Below, piece after piece: positions 7,834 through 17,047 of a DNA stretch of 64,000 nucleotides. The DNA is from DATADW01 sp963733905. Its GTDB lineage: Bacteria > Actinomycetota > Acidimicrobiia > Spongiisociales > DATADW01. The notes beneath the pieces were generated by a model that had not been told where the DNA came from, ran no database searches, and saw nothing but the letters and a program-made list of their open reading frames with translations. Positions within the stretch are counted from its first letter, which is position 1, and each line of letters begins with the position of its first letter. The translations under genes and the position numbers were made by a program. Location of the stretch: positions 1-64,000 of the forward strand of contig CAVTEU010000008.1 in assembly GCA_963733905.1 (NCBI GenBank), written 5' to 3'.

Positions 7834-8205
7834 TCAGCGCCCGGTGATGATCCAGGCGTGTCCAAAGGGATCGATCAGCCGCCCGCTCCGCCCGTAGTCG
7901 CGATCCTCCACCGGGAACACCACGGTGGCGCCGCCGGCGAGCATCCGCTCCGCCAGGGCGTCGACGTCGTCGACCTCGAGGTCGAGAAGGGCGGCACCGC
8001 CTCCCGAGTGGGGTGAACGGTCGACCTCGTCCTCATCCTTCAAGCTGAACCCCGCCGGGCCGACCTCGAGCTCGGCGTGGACCACCTTGCCGTCTGGTCC
8101 TTCGAAGCGGGCTACCTCCCGTGCGGCAAGCGCTCGGACATACCAATCGATCGCCCCGGAGGCGTCGGAGACCACAAGTCGTGGCCGGATGCGGGCATCA
8201 CCCAT
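7834..8205 (-). CDS. VOC (glyoxalase/bleomycin-resistance) family protein
   Basis: A 123-residue single-domain VOC protein. It starts with R-P-R-L-V-V-S-D-A-S-G-A-I-D-W-Y and ends with R-S-G-R-L-I-D-P-F-G-H-A-W, the pattern of the PhnB-like subgroup. VOC enzymes use a metal held by paired beta-alpha-beta-beta-beta units, and a protein of this size would dimerise. The reaction is not predictable. The ATG at 8205 is chosen because the family N terminus starts there. Divergent from the 8281 gene. Confidence 0.72.
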   Translation of the reverse strand: MGDARIRPRLVVSDASGAIDWYVRALAAREVARFEGPDGKVVHAELEVGPAGFSLKDEDEVDRSPHSGGGAALLDLEVDDVDALAERMLAGGATVVFPVEDRDYGRSGRLIDPFGHAWIITGR

Positions 8206-8280
8206 CTCTCGATCGTACCCGGGCCTTCTTCGAACGGCCGGGCCTAGGTTCTCCCCGTCGTCGTAGAGGAGGTTCGGACC

Positions 8281-9552
8281 ATGGCAGGGCCGAAAGGGCT
8301 GGAGAAGGCGATGACCTTCCCCCTGATCGAGGCGATCCACGGCCGGCGGGCGCGTCGCTTCTCCCTCGGCTCCGAGATCCCCGACGGTCCGCTGGCTCAC
8401 AAGTCGGCGCATCCGCCGCTCCCGTTGACCGACCTGGAGAAGATGCTCGTTCTCACATCGGCGGCGGGGAACACCGGGTGGCACTACGCCATCACTCGCA
8501 ACGCCACCTACGCCCCGCATCTGGCCAACTACTCCGGTGCCGCCGGTGGACGCACCTTCCCCTCGGCAGCGGGGTTCCACACATCTGAGGTGTTCTTCAC
8601 CGACGACGAAGGCGTCTATCTATTCGAGACCCGCGACGCTCCCAAGCTCGTCGAGCGGGAACCGGGCGACCCGGTCGACATCGAGCAGGTCATCGAGGCT
8701 CACCGGTCGAGGATCCGCAAGCTGGCCGACGGTCGGCTCAACATCCCGCCCGAGGAGCCCTACATGGAGGGACACAACACCTGGTGTGTCAACCGCCCGG
8801 GCAGCCTCCTGTTGATACCGGTGGCGGACATAGCCCAGACGATGATCGCAATCCTCTGCTTCATCACCCAGAACGGTTACTCGATGACCGACGATGTCAG
8901 CGGGGACCGCGTCCCGGGGATGGAGCAGTTCCGCGATCTGGTCGACATCGACGAGCCCTTCCCCCTGTCCTTCCTCGAGCAGTACGCCCTCACCGAGGCC
9001 ACCGCCGAGCTCACCACCTCGTGCTACGCCGGGATGCTGATGCTCCAGGCGATGGGGCTGGGCGGGTGGATGTTCGATGGGATCGACCGTCACACCGTGC
9101 TCGGGGCGAGCGGCGACCCGGCGGTCCCTGGTCTCGGGTTCCGCTACGACACCGACGAGCGCTGGGCGCTCCCCAACCCGACCGGGCAGGACGGGGTGTT
9201 CGCCGCCTACTGCCCCCCGCACTACCCCGACATGGCCGCTGCGGTGGAGGCGTTCGCCCAGAGGAAGTTCGGTCCGGGTGGGCCCTTCCACCCCGGGACG
9301 CCCGGTGCCTGGAAGGAGAGCGCCCGGGTGCGGGGTGCCGCCGAGGTCCACTCCGACGAGTTCAAGGCGTGTGTCGCCCTCCAGGCGCAGTACATCCTCG
9401 ACCGCTACGGCAAGTTCCCGGGGACCGTGCCCAGCCTGTTCTGCCTCACCTATCTCCAGGCGCACCACCTCGACCTCGAGTTCTACGACGAGCACTTCGG
9501 TCCTGGTGCCTACCTGCCGACCCAGGCGGATCACATGGCCGATTGGCATTAG
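8281..9552 (+). CDS. Nitroreductase-like protein of unknown function
   Basis: A 423-residue protein with a clear GAGGAGG ribosome site at the ATG. The N terminus has G-R-R-A-R-R-F-S-L-G, like the FMN-contacting RRSxRxF start of nitroreductases, followed by the L-L/V-L-T-S-A-A-G-N-T-G-W-H segment that resembles the second FMN site. Beyond this the protein is much longer than usual nitroreductases (about 200 residues) and its C-terminal half (G-F-R-Y-D-T-D-E-R-W-A, C-P-P-H-Y-P-D-M) is not recognised. No signal peptide or membrane segment. It may be an FMN oxidoreductase with an added domain, but this is a weak assignment. Confidence 0.4.
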   Translation: MAGPKGLEKAMTFPLIEAIHGRRARRFSLGSEIPDGPLAHKSAHPPLPLTDLEKMLVLTSAAGNTGWHYAITRNATYAPHLANYSGAAGGRTFPSAAGFHTSEVFFTDDEGVYLFETRDAPKLVEREPGDPVDIEQVIEAHRSRIRKLADGRLNIPPEEPYMEGHNTWCVNRPGSLLLIPVADIAQTMIAILCFITQNGYSMTDDVSGDRVPGMEQFRDLVDIDEPFPLSFLEQYALTEATAELTTSCYAGMLMLQAMGLGGWMFDGIDRHTVLGASGDPAVPGLGFRYDTDERWALPNPTGQDGVFAAYCPPHYPDMAAAVEAFAQRKFGPGGPFHPGTPGAWKESARVRGAAEVHSDEFKACVALQAQYILDRYGKFPGTVPSLFCLTYLQAHHLDLEFYDEHFGPGAYLPTQADHMADWH

Positions 9553-9563
9553 TCAATGGTTGC

Positions 9564-9592
9564 TTGACTATCAACTCGTCAAGTTGATTAAT
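9564..9592 (+). promoter_or_regulatory. Promoter with embedded ArsR-type operator
   Basis: TTGACT (9564-9569) and ATTAAT (9587-9592) are 17 bases apart. The spacer is filled by the palindrome ATCAACT-CGTCA-AGTTGAT (9570-9588), a perfect 7-bp inverted repeat. ArsR-family repressors bind such sites between -35 and -10, and an ArsR gene is in this operon, so autoregulation is inferred. Confidence 0.6.
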
Positions 9593-9612
9593 GTTCCCAG
9601 AGTACTCGACAC

Positions 9613-9637
9613 GCGAGCGAAGCGAGAGTGAGCGAGC
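9613..9637 (+). promoter_or_regulatory. Leader element shared with rpmG
   Basis: GCGAGCGAAGCGAG followed by AGTGAGCGAGC ends exactly at the ATG of the VOC gene, with GAGTACTC just upstream (9600-9607). It matches the rpmG leader at 2618-2644 in order and orientation. It replaces an ordinary Shine-Dalgarno here. Confidence 0.5.
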
Positions 9638-10018
9638 ATGGCACAGTTGATGCCGATGTTGGACTACGCCGATGCGCCCGCAGCGATCGACTTCCTGCGC
9701 GACGCATTCGGTTTCGAGGAGACGTTTCGCATGGACGGAGACGACGGCACCGTCGCCCACTGCGAATTGGCTCTGGACGGCGCGGTGATCGCGCTGTCAT
9801 CGGTGTGGCGGGATGGGGGCTTCTCCACCCCGCACGAGTTGGGCGGGGTCCACAGCCAGGTGTGGTGCCAGATCGACGACATCGACGCTCACTACGAGCG
9901 GGCGCGAGCGGCAGGGGCCATCGTGCTCGGCGAACCGGCCGACCAGGACTACGGATATCGCACCTACCGGGCGGTCGACCCCGAGGGCCATCGCTGGTAC
10001 TTCGCCTCCGAGACATGA
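9638..10018 (+). CDS. VOC (glyoxalase-like, PhnB-type) family protein
   Basis: A 126-residue VOC protein: M-P-M-L-D-Y-A-D-A-P-A-A-I-D-F-L at the start, a central A-H-C-E-L metal-side strand and D-P-E-G-H-R-W-Y-F at the end. It is the first gene of an operon with ArsR and an AHSA1 protein; these three families are often clustered in Actinobacteria. Its stop overlaps the ArsR start (ATGA). Substrate unknown. Confidence 0.8.
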   Translation: MAQLMPMLDYADAPAAIDFLRDAFGFEETFRMDGDDGTVAHCELALDGAVIALSSVWRDGGFSTPHELGGVHSQVWCQIDDIDAHYERARAAGAIVLGEPADQDYGYRTYRAVDPEGHRWYFASET

Positions 10019-10350
10019 CCTCCGCCGCCATCGACGCAACCCTCGTCGCTTTGGCCGACGCCACAAGGCGAGAGGCCATGGAGGTGCTGGCGGATGGTCC
10101 GTTGACCCCGAGCGAGATCGCCACCCGAATCGGTGTGAGCCGAGCGGCGCTGACCGGACACCTCAGGTCACTGCGCCTGGCCGGTCTGGTCGAGGTCACC
10201 CTCGACCCGGCAGACACCCGCCGTCATATCTACACCATCCGGCCGGAGCCTCTCCGGCGCCTCAGCGAATGGTCGGAAGAAGTGACCCGCTTCTGGAGCG
10301 AACAACTCGCCGGGTACGCCAAGCACGCCGCCGAGGTGGCCGATGGTTGA
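10015..10350 (+). CDS. ArsR-family winged-helix transcription regulator
   Basis: A 111-residue winged helix. L-A-D-A-T-R-R-E-A-M-E-V-L starts the HTH, P-S-E-I-A-T-R-I-G-V-S-R-A-A-L-T-G-H-L-R-S-L is the recognition region and R-H-I-Y-T-I the wing. There is no cysteine, so it does not sense metals by the usual ArsR/CadC thiols; it belongs to the group paired with AHSA1 proteins. It starts inside the VOC stop (ATGA at 10015) and overlaps the AHSA1 gene by eight bases. It is the likely ligand of the operator at 9570-9588. Confidence 0.85.
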   Translation: MTSAAIDATLVALADATRREAMEVLADGPLTPSEIATRIGVSRAALTGHLRSLRLAGLVEVTLDPADTRRHIYTIRPEPLRRLSEWSEEVTRFWSEQLAGYAKHAAEVADG

Positions 10351-10891
10351 GGGAGCGGTCAACGTCACATGCCTGGTGCCAGTGCCGGTGGAGCGTGCCT
10401 ACACCCTGTTCGTCGAGGGTATCGATCGCTGGTGGGTGCGCGACCGCACTCCCGATGCGATCATCCGCTTCGAGGGTGACCGACTGGTCGAGGCGACGAG
10501 CGATGGGGCCAAAGTCCTGGCCACGATCTCAGCGATCGAGGAGCCAGACCGGATCGAACTCGCCTGGGAGGGACCGCACGCCCAACCGGGCGACACCGTC
10601 GAGATCCGGTTCGAGCCGGAAGCCGCGGCGACCCGGGTGACGGTCAGCCATCTCCGTAAGGGGCTCGAGCCGAACGACGTCGTCTTCGCCGTGCTCGGCC
10701 TGTGGTGGGGAGATCTGTTGTCCCGGCTGGTGGGAGGCGCGCCAGCTTCTGACTCCGAGGGTCACCTGCGACCGCGTCGCGCCTTGCTTAACCGTCCCAC
10801 CGCAGTGGCGGGAAGCCCTGGCACCCATTGGTGCGGCGAACATGAACAGGACTGGCGCCGAGCTCTCGGTCTCGGCATCGCGTACGTCTAG
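10343..10891 (+). CDS. SRPBCC/AHSA1-like protein
   Basis: Residues 1-130 fit the AHSA1 (activator of Hsp90 ATPase homologue 1) branch of the START/SRPBCC fold: V-P-V-P-V-E-R-A-Y-T-L-F near the N terminus, R-W-W-V-R in the ligand region and a late T-R-V-T-V-S-H strand. The C-terminal 45 residues (after GLWWGDLLSRL) do not resemble the family and may be read past a missed base. The ATG overlaps the ArsR stop, indicating one operon. Function unknown; such proteins bind hydrophobic ligands. Confidence 0.7.
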   Translation: MVEGAVNVTCLVPVPVERAYTLFVEGIDRWWVRDRTPDAIIRFEGDRLVEATSDGAKVLATISAIEEPDRIELAWEGPHAQPGDTVEIRFEPEAAATRVTVSHLRKGLEPNDVVFAVLGLWWGDLLSRLVGGAPASDSEGHLRPRRALLNRPTAVAGSPGTHWCGEHEQDWRRALGLGIAYV

Positions 10892-10937
10892 GTCAACACC
10901 ACGCCGGGCAGGTCGAGCGTGTGGGTCTTGGGAACGG

Positions 10938-11564
10938 TCACGAGTGCTCCGATTCCTCGACCTGGGGAAGCTGGGCCTTGGCATCCTCGTACGTGCCCTC
11001 CGGCGGCGATTCGTCGGGTGCATAGACGAGGTTGAGCACGCCGGTCCCGAACGCCTCGGACGAGATCAGCTTCAGCGGGATCGGAGTCGCGCCCTCTTCG
11101 AACAGCTTCATGCCCTTGCGAACCGCGATCGGATGAACCAAGAGGTGAAGCTCGTCGAGGAGACCGGCGGCGAGCAGTTGGCGGACCACCGAGACCGAGC
11201 CGCTCATGGTGATGTCGCCACCCGGTTCGTTCTTGAGGGCGGTGACGAACTCGACGAGGTCGCCTTCGAGCTGCTCCGAGTTACGCCAGGTGAACTCGAG
11301 TTTCTGGTTCGATGCCACGATCTTGCGGATGTCTCCAAGCACCTTGGCGAAGTGGGCGTCCTCCTCGCCGGCGGCCTCCCGCTCGGGCCACGCCCCAGCG
11401 AAGCTGTCATAAGTCTTGCGCCCGAACAACATCGTGTCGCCTTTACCGAGCGTGGCGTCCACGGCGCTTCCCATCTCGTCGTTGTAATAGGGGAAGTGCC
11501 ATTGGTCGGGTGCTTCCACCACTCCATCGAGCGAGATGAACAGCCCCGCCTTGATCTTCCTCAT
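10938..11564 (-). CDS. Dihydrofolate reductase-family (RibD C-terminal-like) protein
   Basis: A 208-residue protein. M-R-K-I-K-A-G-L-F-I-S-L-D-G-V-V-E-A-P begins the RibD C-terminal/DHFR-like fold, with T-M-L-F-G-R-K-T-Y and S-G-S-V-S-V-V-R-Q-L-L as the nucleotide-binding turns, and D-E-L-H-L-L-V-H-P-I near the end. These stand-alone proteins bind NADPH, but their substrates are mostly unknown; it is not the folate-pathway FolA. ATG at 11564 matches the family start. Confidence 0.8.
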   Translation of the reverse strand: MRKIKAGLFISLDGVVEAPDQWHFPYYNDEMGSAVDATLGKGDTMLFGRKTYDSFAGAWPEREAAGEEDAHFAKVLGDIRKIVASNQKLEFTWRNSEQLEGDLVEFVTALKNEPGGDITMSGSVSVVRQLLAAGLLDELHLLVHPIAVRKGMKLFEEGATPIPLKLISSEAFGTGVLNLVYAPDESPPEGTYEDAKAQLPQVEESEHS

Positions 11565-11651
11565 GGTTCTCCTCCGTTGCGGGGATCGAATGCTCACGTC
11601 ATCCGATCAGACGGCCGCGGCCGAACAAAATCATCGGCGCCTGCGACCCGG

Positions 11652-13690
11652 TCAGGACCCGGAGGTGACCACCGTGAAGCCCCCGGGAAAGACCGGGGCT
11701 GATACGACGCCGGCACGACCAAGCACGGTGCGCACCAGGACGCCCATATCGTTGTAGGCGCGTGCTTCGGGTCGGCCGCCATCTCCCATGTCCAATCGTT
11801 GGTTACGGAGCCGGTCGCTGAAGCTGCGCAGGACTCCCTGGTGCCCGCCGTCCCCAGCGAGAACCAGCCACTCGATCTCAGGCTGGAGGAGCACGGCGTC
11901 CAACCGCGCCTCACCACGATTCCCGGAAAAGGCGGCGCTGACCACACCGGACCCCGCGTCCACGATCGTCCGGGTGCGGGACTGTCCGACCCCCAGGTAT
12001 CCGGGAGTAGGGGTGATGCCCTGAGGACCGGCACCGCCCTGTGGCTGACGCCCGGCGGCGACGCCGTCAAGCTCGTAGGCGATCTCCACGGCACGGAGCG
12101 GGATCTGCTGGCGCTCGGAGACCCCGAAGACCCAATACCGATCGCGGGTCTCGAGATCGACCGCCACGTCGACCGACCCGCCGGAGGCGAGCGAAACATA
12201 GGCTCCGCCCGACCACAGGCTCTCCCCGGTCCAGGCGGATGGGGGCGTCACCACCTCGGCGGCTCCGGTCAGTTCCCCTGCCTCGGCCTCGACCATCTCC
12301 CAGGTGACTTGGTCGTCTCGCCCGGCGACCATGGCGCGGGCGGCGATATCGGGATATTCGTCGAGCAGCAGCATGGAGAGCAGACCATGGATGGTCGACT
12401 CGGCACCCGAGTTGCGGTTGATCACCCCGTCGGGGTTGATACCGTCGTAGGTGCGGCCGGTCGTCGGGGTCGTACATCGGCTCGCCCGCCGGGTTGTTCC
12501 CGAAATACCAGGCGGCGGCAATCCCGGCGAGATCGAAGAACCCACTCCTTCCGCTCGCTTGGCCGGTGCGGACCAGGTTCTGCAGAGTGGCATCGGCGCC
12601 ATAGGCGATCTGGGTGCGGTCGGCCGGCGCCGGCAGCCAGCCGTTCTCCGGGCCGCCTTGGATGAGAAGGTGGGGCGTGAAGGCTGCCCACCTCCCGCTG
12701 CGCAACGCTGACCCACCTGGAGTTCTCGAGGGTGGTGCCGGCGGTGGCCAACGCTCCTGACATCTGGTCTCCCCAGGCGTGCCACACCGATCGCGACTGG
12801 GCCCAGGGCATGATCGCCCGATACGGCCATCGCCCCACTGAGCCGAGTTGCATCAGGGCAACCCCGTTCCCGAGTTGCTGCAAGGCGAGAAGCCCCGCGG
12901 GACTGCCACCGGCTTGCTGATAGGCGGCGAGGCCGTATATCGCCTCGGAGGAGGCGTCGGCACCGTCGACGATCAGCCATGAGGGCCATTGCAACCCGTC
13001 GACGGTCTGCATCTCGCCGTAATTGGGGGTGAGCACCTGACGGTCGACCGCTTCGATGGCGAGCTCGAGCCGGACCCGCAGGAAGAGGGCAAACTCGGGG
13101 TCTTCGTTCCGGAAGGCCCGGAAGCCCTCGCCCAGGGCCCAGATGGTGCGCGCCAGCCAGTACGAGGCTCCCGAGTCGGAGGGGTCGGGAAGCTCCGGAG
13201 GGTCGGCGCTCGGGTTGAGCGTGCCGTCGGGCTGCATCCAGAGCACAACGTTGCCCTGGTTCTCTCCGCTCACCGTCTGCAGATAGGTGAGCCCGCGGAG
13301 CAACTGGTAGGCCTGGTCACGGCTGTGGACGTCGCCGAACTGAGTCCAATGCCGGAGGTAAACCACTGCGGCGCGGGAGATGTCGTCAGCGTTGTAGGCG
13401 CCCTGGCCGTAGGTGTCGGTCTCGGGGTCGTAGACCCCACCCCCGAGCCGGCGGTACTCGCCACCGGGGCCGGGCTCGGCGTATGTCCAGAGCACACCGA
13501 TCGACGGATCGTCTTCCAGCTGATAGGTGGTGTGACCTTCTTGCTCCGGGGGTACAACCCGGTCGCCGAGGAAGTCGAGGTGAGCGAGGTTGGTGAGCGG
13601 GTCCGGCTGCGCCAGAGCTGTGGCCGGCGACAAGCCCGCCACCAGGAGGAAGCCGAGGACTATGGCAACGGCTCGACGAGTACGGTACAT
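11652..13690 (-). CDS. Secreted six-hairpin-glycosidase-like protein (two frameshifts)
   Basis: Reconstructed length is about 680 residues. A signal peptide (VAIVLGFLLVAGLSPATALA) starts at 13690. The N-terminal 450 residues are rich in paired helices with aromatic clusters (S-Y-W-L-A-R-T-I-W-A-L-G-E-G, A-I-Y-G-L-A-A-Y-Q-Q-A), as in alpha/alpha-barrel glycosidases and lyases; the C-terminal 200 residues look beta-rich and may bind carbohydrate. Frame changes occur near 12660 and 12450. It is divergent from the sugar ABC transporter at 13829, which supports a role in releasing sugars outside the cell. The exact family was not recognised. Confidence 0.45.
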
Positions 13691-13828
13691 GGGAACCCCC
13701 TTTCCACGGCGACGCGACCGTTGACCGACGATAACTGAGGGTCAAAATTCTGAATCGAGGAGCACCCACCAGCCAACTGACCAGTGACAGCAAAGCACCG
13801 ACAGCGGGCAACAGAAGGGGAGAAGGCC

Positions 13829-15151
13829 ATGACCCGAGCCCGCACTATCGCGTTGATCGTCACCGTCTTTATGGTCCTCGTCGCCTGCGGAGACGGCGGC
13901 GGCACCGCCACCACTACGGGAGGCACCGGGGGCGACACCGCCACGACCGCGGCAGGCGCCGGAGGGCGAGGCCACCGGCCCCATCACCATCTGGTATTCG
14001 AACAACGCCCAGGAGATCGAGTGGGCCACGGCCCAGATCGAGGCCTGGAACGCCGAGCACCCCGAAGAAGAGGTCACCGCCCAGGAGATCCCGGCGGGTG
14101 AGACCTCGGAGGCGGTCATCGCCGCCTCGATCACCGCCGGCAACACGCCGTGCCTGATCTACAACACCGCCCCGGCGGCGGTGCCCGCCTTCCTGCAGCA
14201 GCAGGGTCTGGTGGCACTGAACGAGTTCGAGGACGGGGCGTCGTTCATCGAGGAGCGGAGTGGTGAGGCCGCCGCCCAGTATCAGTCGCCCGATGGCAAT
14301 GTACTACCAGATGCCGTGGAAGACCAACCCGGTGATGATCCTCTACAACACGGCGATGTTCGAAGAGGCGGGGCTCGACCCGGAGAACCCACCGCTCGGT
14401 ACCTACGAGGACTTCGCCGCGACCGCCGCAGACCCTCGTCGATTCCGGTGCCGCCGAGGCCGCCATCTACCCGTCGCCGACATCGCAGTTCTTCCAGTCG
14501 TGGTTCGACTTCTACCCATGGTTCGCCGCCGAGACCGGGCAGCCGCTGGTGGCTGACGGAGAAGCACAGTTCAACACCGATGAGGGCAAGGCGATCGCCG
14601 AGGTGTGGCGCCAGCTCTACGCCGATGGACTCGTCCCCCGGGAGGAATACCAAGGCGATGCCTTCGCCGACGGTGTCGCTGCGATGAACTCCGCCGGCCC
14701 GTGGGCGGTGGCGGTGTACACCGACGTGGAATGGGCGGTGGTCCCGCCGCCGACGTCGGGGGGGACTGCCGCCGAAGAACTGTCCACCTTCGCCGATGGG
14801 AAGTCGGTCGGGCTCTACACCAGTTGTGAGAACCGGGGCACCGCCTGGGAGTTCCTCAAGTTCACCATGAGCGAGGAGGCCGACAGGCAACTGCTCGAGA
14901 TCACCGGCCAGATGCCTTTCCGGCCCGGCATCACCGACCTCTATGCCGACTTCTTCGAGGAGAACCCCGGATTCCTACCCTTCGCCGAACAGGTGGAGCG
15001 GGTCATCGAGGTCCCCTCGGTTCCGAACTCGGTCGAGGTGTGGCAGACGTTCCGCGACGCCTGGTCGGCGTCGGTGATCTTCGGTGACGAAGAGATCGAC
15101 ACCGCCTTCCAGCAGGCGGCTGACAGCATCACCCAACTCGCCAGCGAGTGA
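13829..15151 (+). CDS. Sugar ABC transporter substrate-binding lipoprotein (several frameshifts)
   Basis: Extracellular solute-binding protein family 1 (UgpB/MalE-like). A lipobox V-L-V-A-C-G ends the signal peptide and is followed by a Thr/Gly linker. The mature part begins P-I-T-I-W-Y-S-N-N-A-Q, and has N-P-V-M-I-L-Y-N-T-A-M-F-E-E-A-G-L-D-P and E-N-R-G-T-A-W-E-F-L-K-F, typical of the family. At least three shifts lie between 13960 and 14450; from 14520 to the stop the frame is clean. It is followed at once by two permease genes. No ATPase gene is in this cluster. Confidence 0.85.
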
Positions 15152-16080
15152 GCCAACAGACCACGACCGCGGCGTTGGCGGCGACCGCCAACCGGCAGCC
15201 GCTGAAGAAGAGGATCTTTGGCGAGCATCCCATCGGGTATGCCTTCGCCGGTCCCTACTTCCTCTTCTGGTTGGCGCTGTTCGCCTTCCCGCTCGTGTTC
15301 GCGGTCTACATCTCGTTCCACGACTACTTCTTCGCCGCACCGGGGGCCGTGGTCGAGCGGCCCTTCGTGGGGTTCGAGAACTTCGCCACCGTGCTCGCCG
15401 ACCCCGTGGCGCAGCGAGCCGCGCTCAACGTCGTCATCTTCGTGGTGATCAACGTCCCACTGACGGTGATCCTGGGCCTGGTTCTCGCCGCGGCGCTGAA
15501 CCAGGCCCTGCCGCTGCGCGCCTTCTTCAGGGCGTCCTATTTCGTGCCATACGTGGCGGCGAGCGTGGCGCTGATCGCGGTGTGGATGTACATGTTCTCG
15601 ATCAACGGGATCGTCAACCAGGTTCTGGGACCGCTGGCTCCGGATCCATCCTGGCTGGTCAACCGGTTCTGGGCGATGCCCATCATCGCCCTTTTCGCCA
15701 CCTGGAAACAGCTCGGCTTCTACGTCCTCCTCTATCTGGCGGCGATGCAGAACATCCCCCACGAGCTGTACGAGGCCGCCGAGATCGACGGCGCCGGGAC
15801 CATCCAGAAGTTCCGCTCGGTGACCGTTCCCGGGGTGCGGCAAACCACGACCTTGGTGGTGATAGTGGCGTTCATCGTGGGGGCCAACTTCTTCACCGAG
15901 CCCTACCTGCTCACCGGTGGCGGTGGGCCGAACGGAGCATCCATGTCGCCGGTGCTCTTGATGTACCAAAAGGGGATCGAACAGGGGAACGCCGGCATCG
16001 GTGCCGCTATCGGCGTGATGCTCGCCGCATTGGTCATGATGTCGTCGGCCATCATCTACAGGGTGCAGGGGCGGGAGTGA
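15148..16080 (+). CDS. Sugar ABC transporter permease (MalF/UgpA type)
   Basis: A 310-residue integral membrane protein with six predicted helices. The ATPase-coupling EAA loop is present as E-A-A-E-I-D-G-A-G at about residue 210. The GTG at 15148 overlaps the stop of the binding protein by four bases (GTGA), so coupling is likely. It forms the inner-membrane channel with the next gene. The frame is intact throughout. Confidence 0.9.
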   Translation: MSQQTTTAALAATANRQPLKKRIFGEHPIGYAFAGPYFLFWLALFAFPLVFAVYISFHDYFFAAPGAVVERPFVGFENFATVLADPVAQRAALNVVIFVVINVPLTVILGLVLAAALNQALPLRAFFRASYFVPYVAASVALIAVWMYMFSINGIVNQVLGPLAPDPSWLVNRFWAMPIIALFATWKQLGFYVLLYLAAMQNIPHELYEAAEIDGAGTIQKFRSVTVPGVRQTTTLVVIVAFIVGANFFTEPYLLTGGGGPNGASMSPVLLMYQKGIEQGNAGIGAAIGVMLAALVMMSSAIIYRVQGRE

Positions 16081-17015
16081 TGGCTGGCCCCGACCGACGA
16101 TCCGTGCCAGGACCCGAACCGAGGTCGCCGAGGACGGCGGCCGGGAGACGACCACCGCCGACTCTGCCGCCCGCGGCAAACGTTTCACCGCCGGCCGCGT
16201 CCTCAGCCTCGTATTGCTCCTCATCGGGGCGCTCGTCTTCCTGTTCCCCTTCTGGTACATGGTGGTCGGCGCATTTCAGGCGCAGCCCGACCCCACCGTC
16301 GCCGGTGCCTTTCCCGATCCGAGCACCCTCACCGTCGACAACTTCATCGCGATAAACGAACGCCTCAATCTGTTGGTGACACTGAGGAACTCGCTGATCT
16401 TCACCCTGGGCGTCATCATTTCCACCCTCGTTCTCGGGATGCTCGCCGGCTATGCCCTCGCCGTCTTGAACTTCCGTGGGCGCGGGGTGGTCTTCGGGAT
16501 CGTCCTTCTCAGCCTGATACTCCCGTTCCAGCTCCTCATGATCCCCTTGTTCGTGATGATCGTGCGCACCTTTGGACTCGCCGACACCTTCCTGGGGATG
16601 ATCCTCCCCTTCGCGGTGAACGCCACTGCGGTGTTCATCTTCCGCCAGTTCTTCCTGGCGGTCCCCCAGAGCCTGTTCGACGCGGCCAGGGTCGATGGCG
16701 CCGGCGAGCTGCGCATCCTGCTCCGGGTGGCGGTCCCCATCGCCCGACCTGCGATCCTCACCGCCGTCCTCGTCACCTTCATCGGGCCCTGGAACGAGTT
16801 CCTCTGGCCGTTCCTCATCACCAAGCAGGCAAACCTGCAGCCGCTTGGCGGTGGCACTGGCCAACTTCATCTCCACGGTCGCCGGCAGCACCGCCAACCC
16901 GATTGGTGCCATCCTGGCGGGAGCGACCGTGCTGGCCATCCCGGTGGTGGTCCTCTTCCTCGTTTTCCAGCGCTACTTCCAGGCATCGGACCTGGGAGCG
17001 GGCGTCAAGGGTTGA
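16080..17015 (+). CDS. Sugar ABC transporter permease (MalG/UgpE type; two frameshifts)
   Basis: Second permease, starting at an ATG that overlaps the previous stop (TGATG). From 16214 the sequence reads LLLIGALVFLFPFWYMVVGA with later helices and the EAA loop D-A-A-R-V-D-G-A-G, ending in the family tail F-Q-R-Y-F-Q-A-S-D-L-G-A-G-V-K-G. Shifts are needed near 16115 (N-terminal segment) and 16850 (before V-A-L-A-N-F-I-S). The transporter must borrow an ATPase encoded elsewhere, as is common in Actinobacteria (MsiK type). Confidence 0.88.
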
Positions 17016-17047
17016 GCACGCCGGCTGCCACCGGGCACGGCGCCCGG

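Noticed and set aside
5803..7847. Long plus-strand frames (300+ codons) opposite the SLH-cupredoxin genes
   Set aside because: They mirror the duplicated SLH repeats; the minus strand has signal peptides, SLH domains and copper ligands.
13784..14530. Substrate-binding gene considered a pseudogene
   Set aside because: Its parts are all conserved in order and the neighbouring permeases are intact; missing bases explain the breaks more simply.
14941..16939. Minus-strand frames of 295-439 codons opposite the sugar permeases
   Set aside because: Composition is charged and repetitive, typical of the complement of membrane-protein genes; the plus strand has clear EAA loops.
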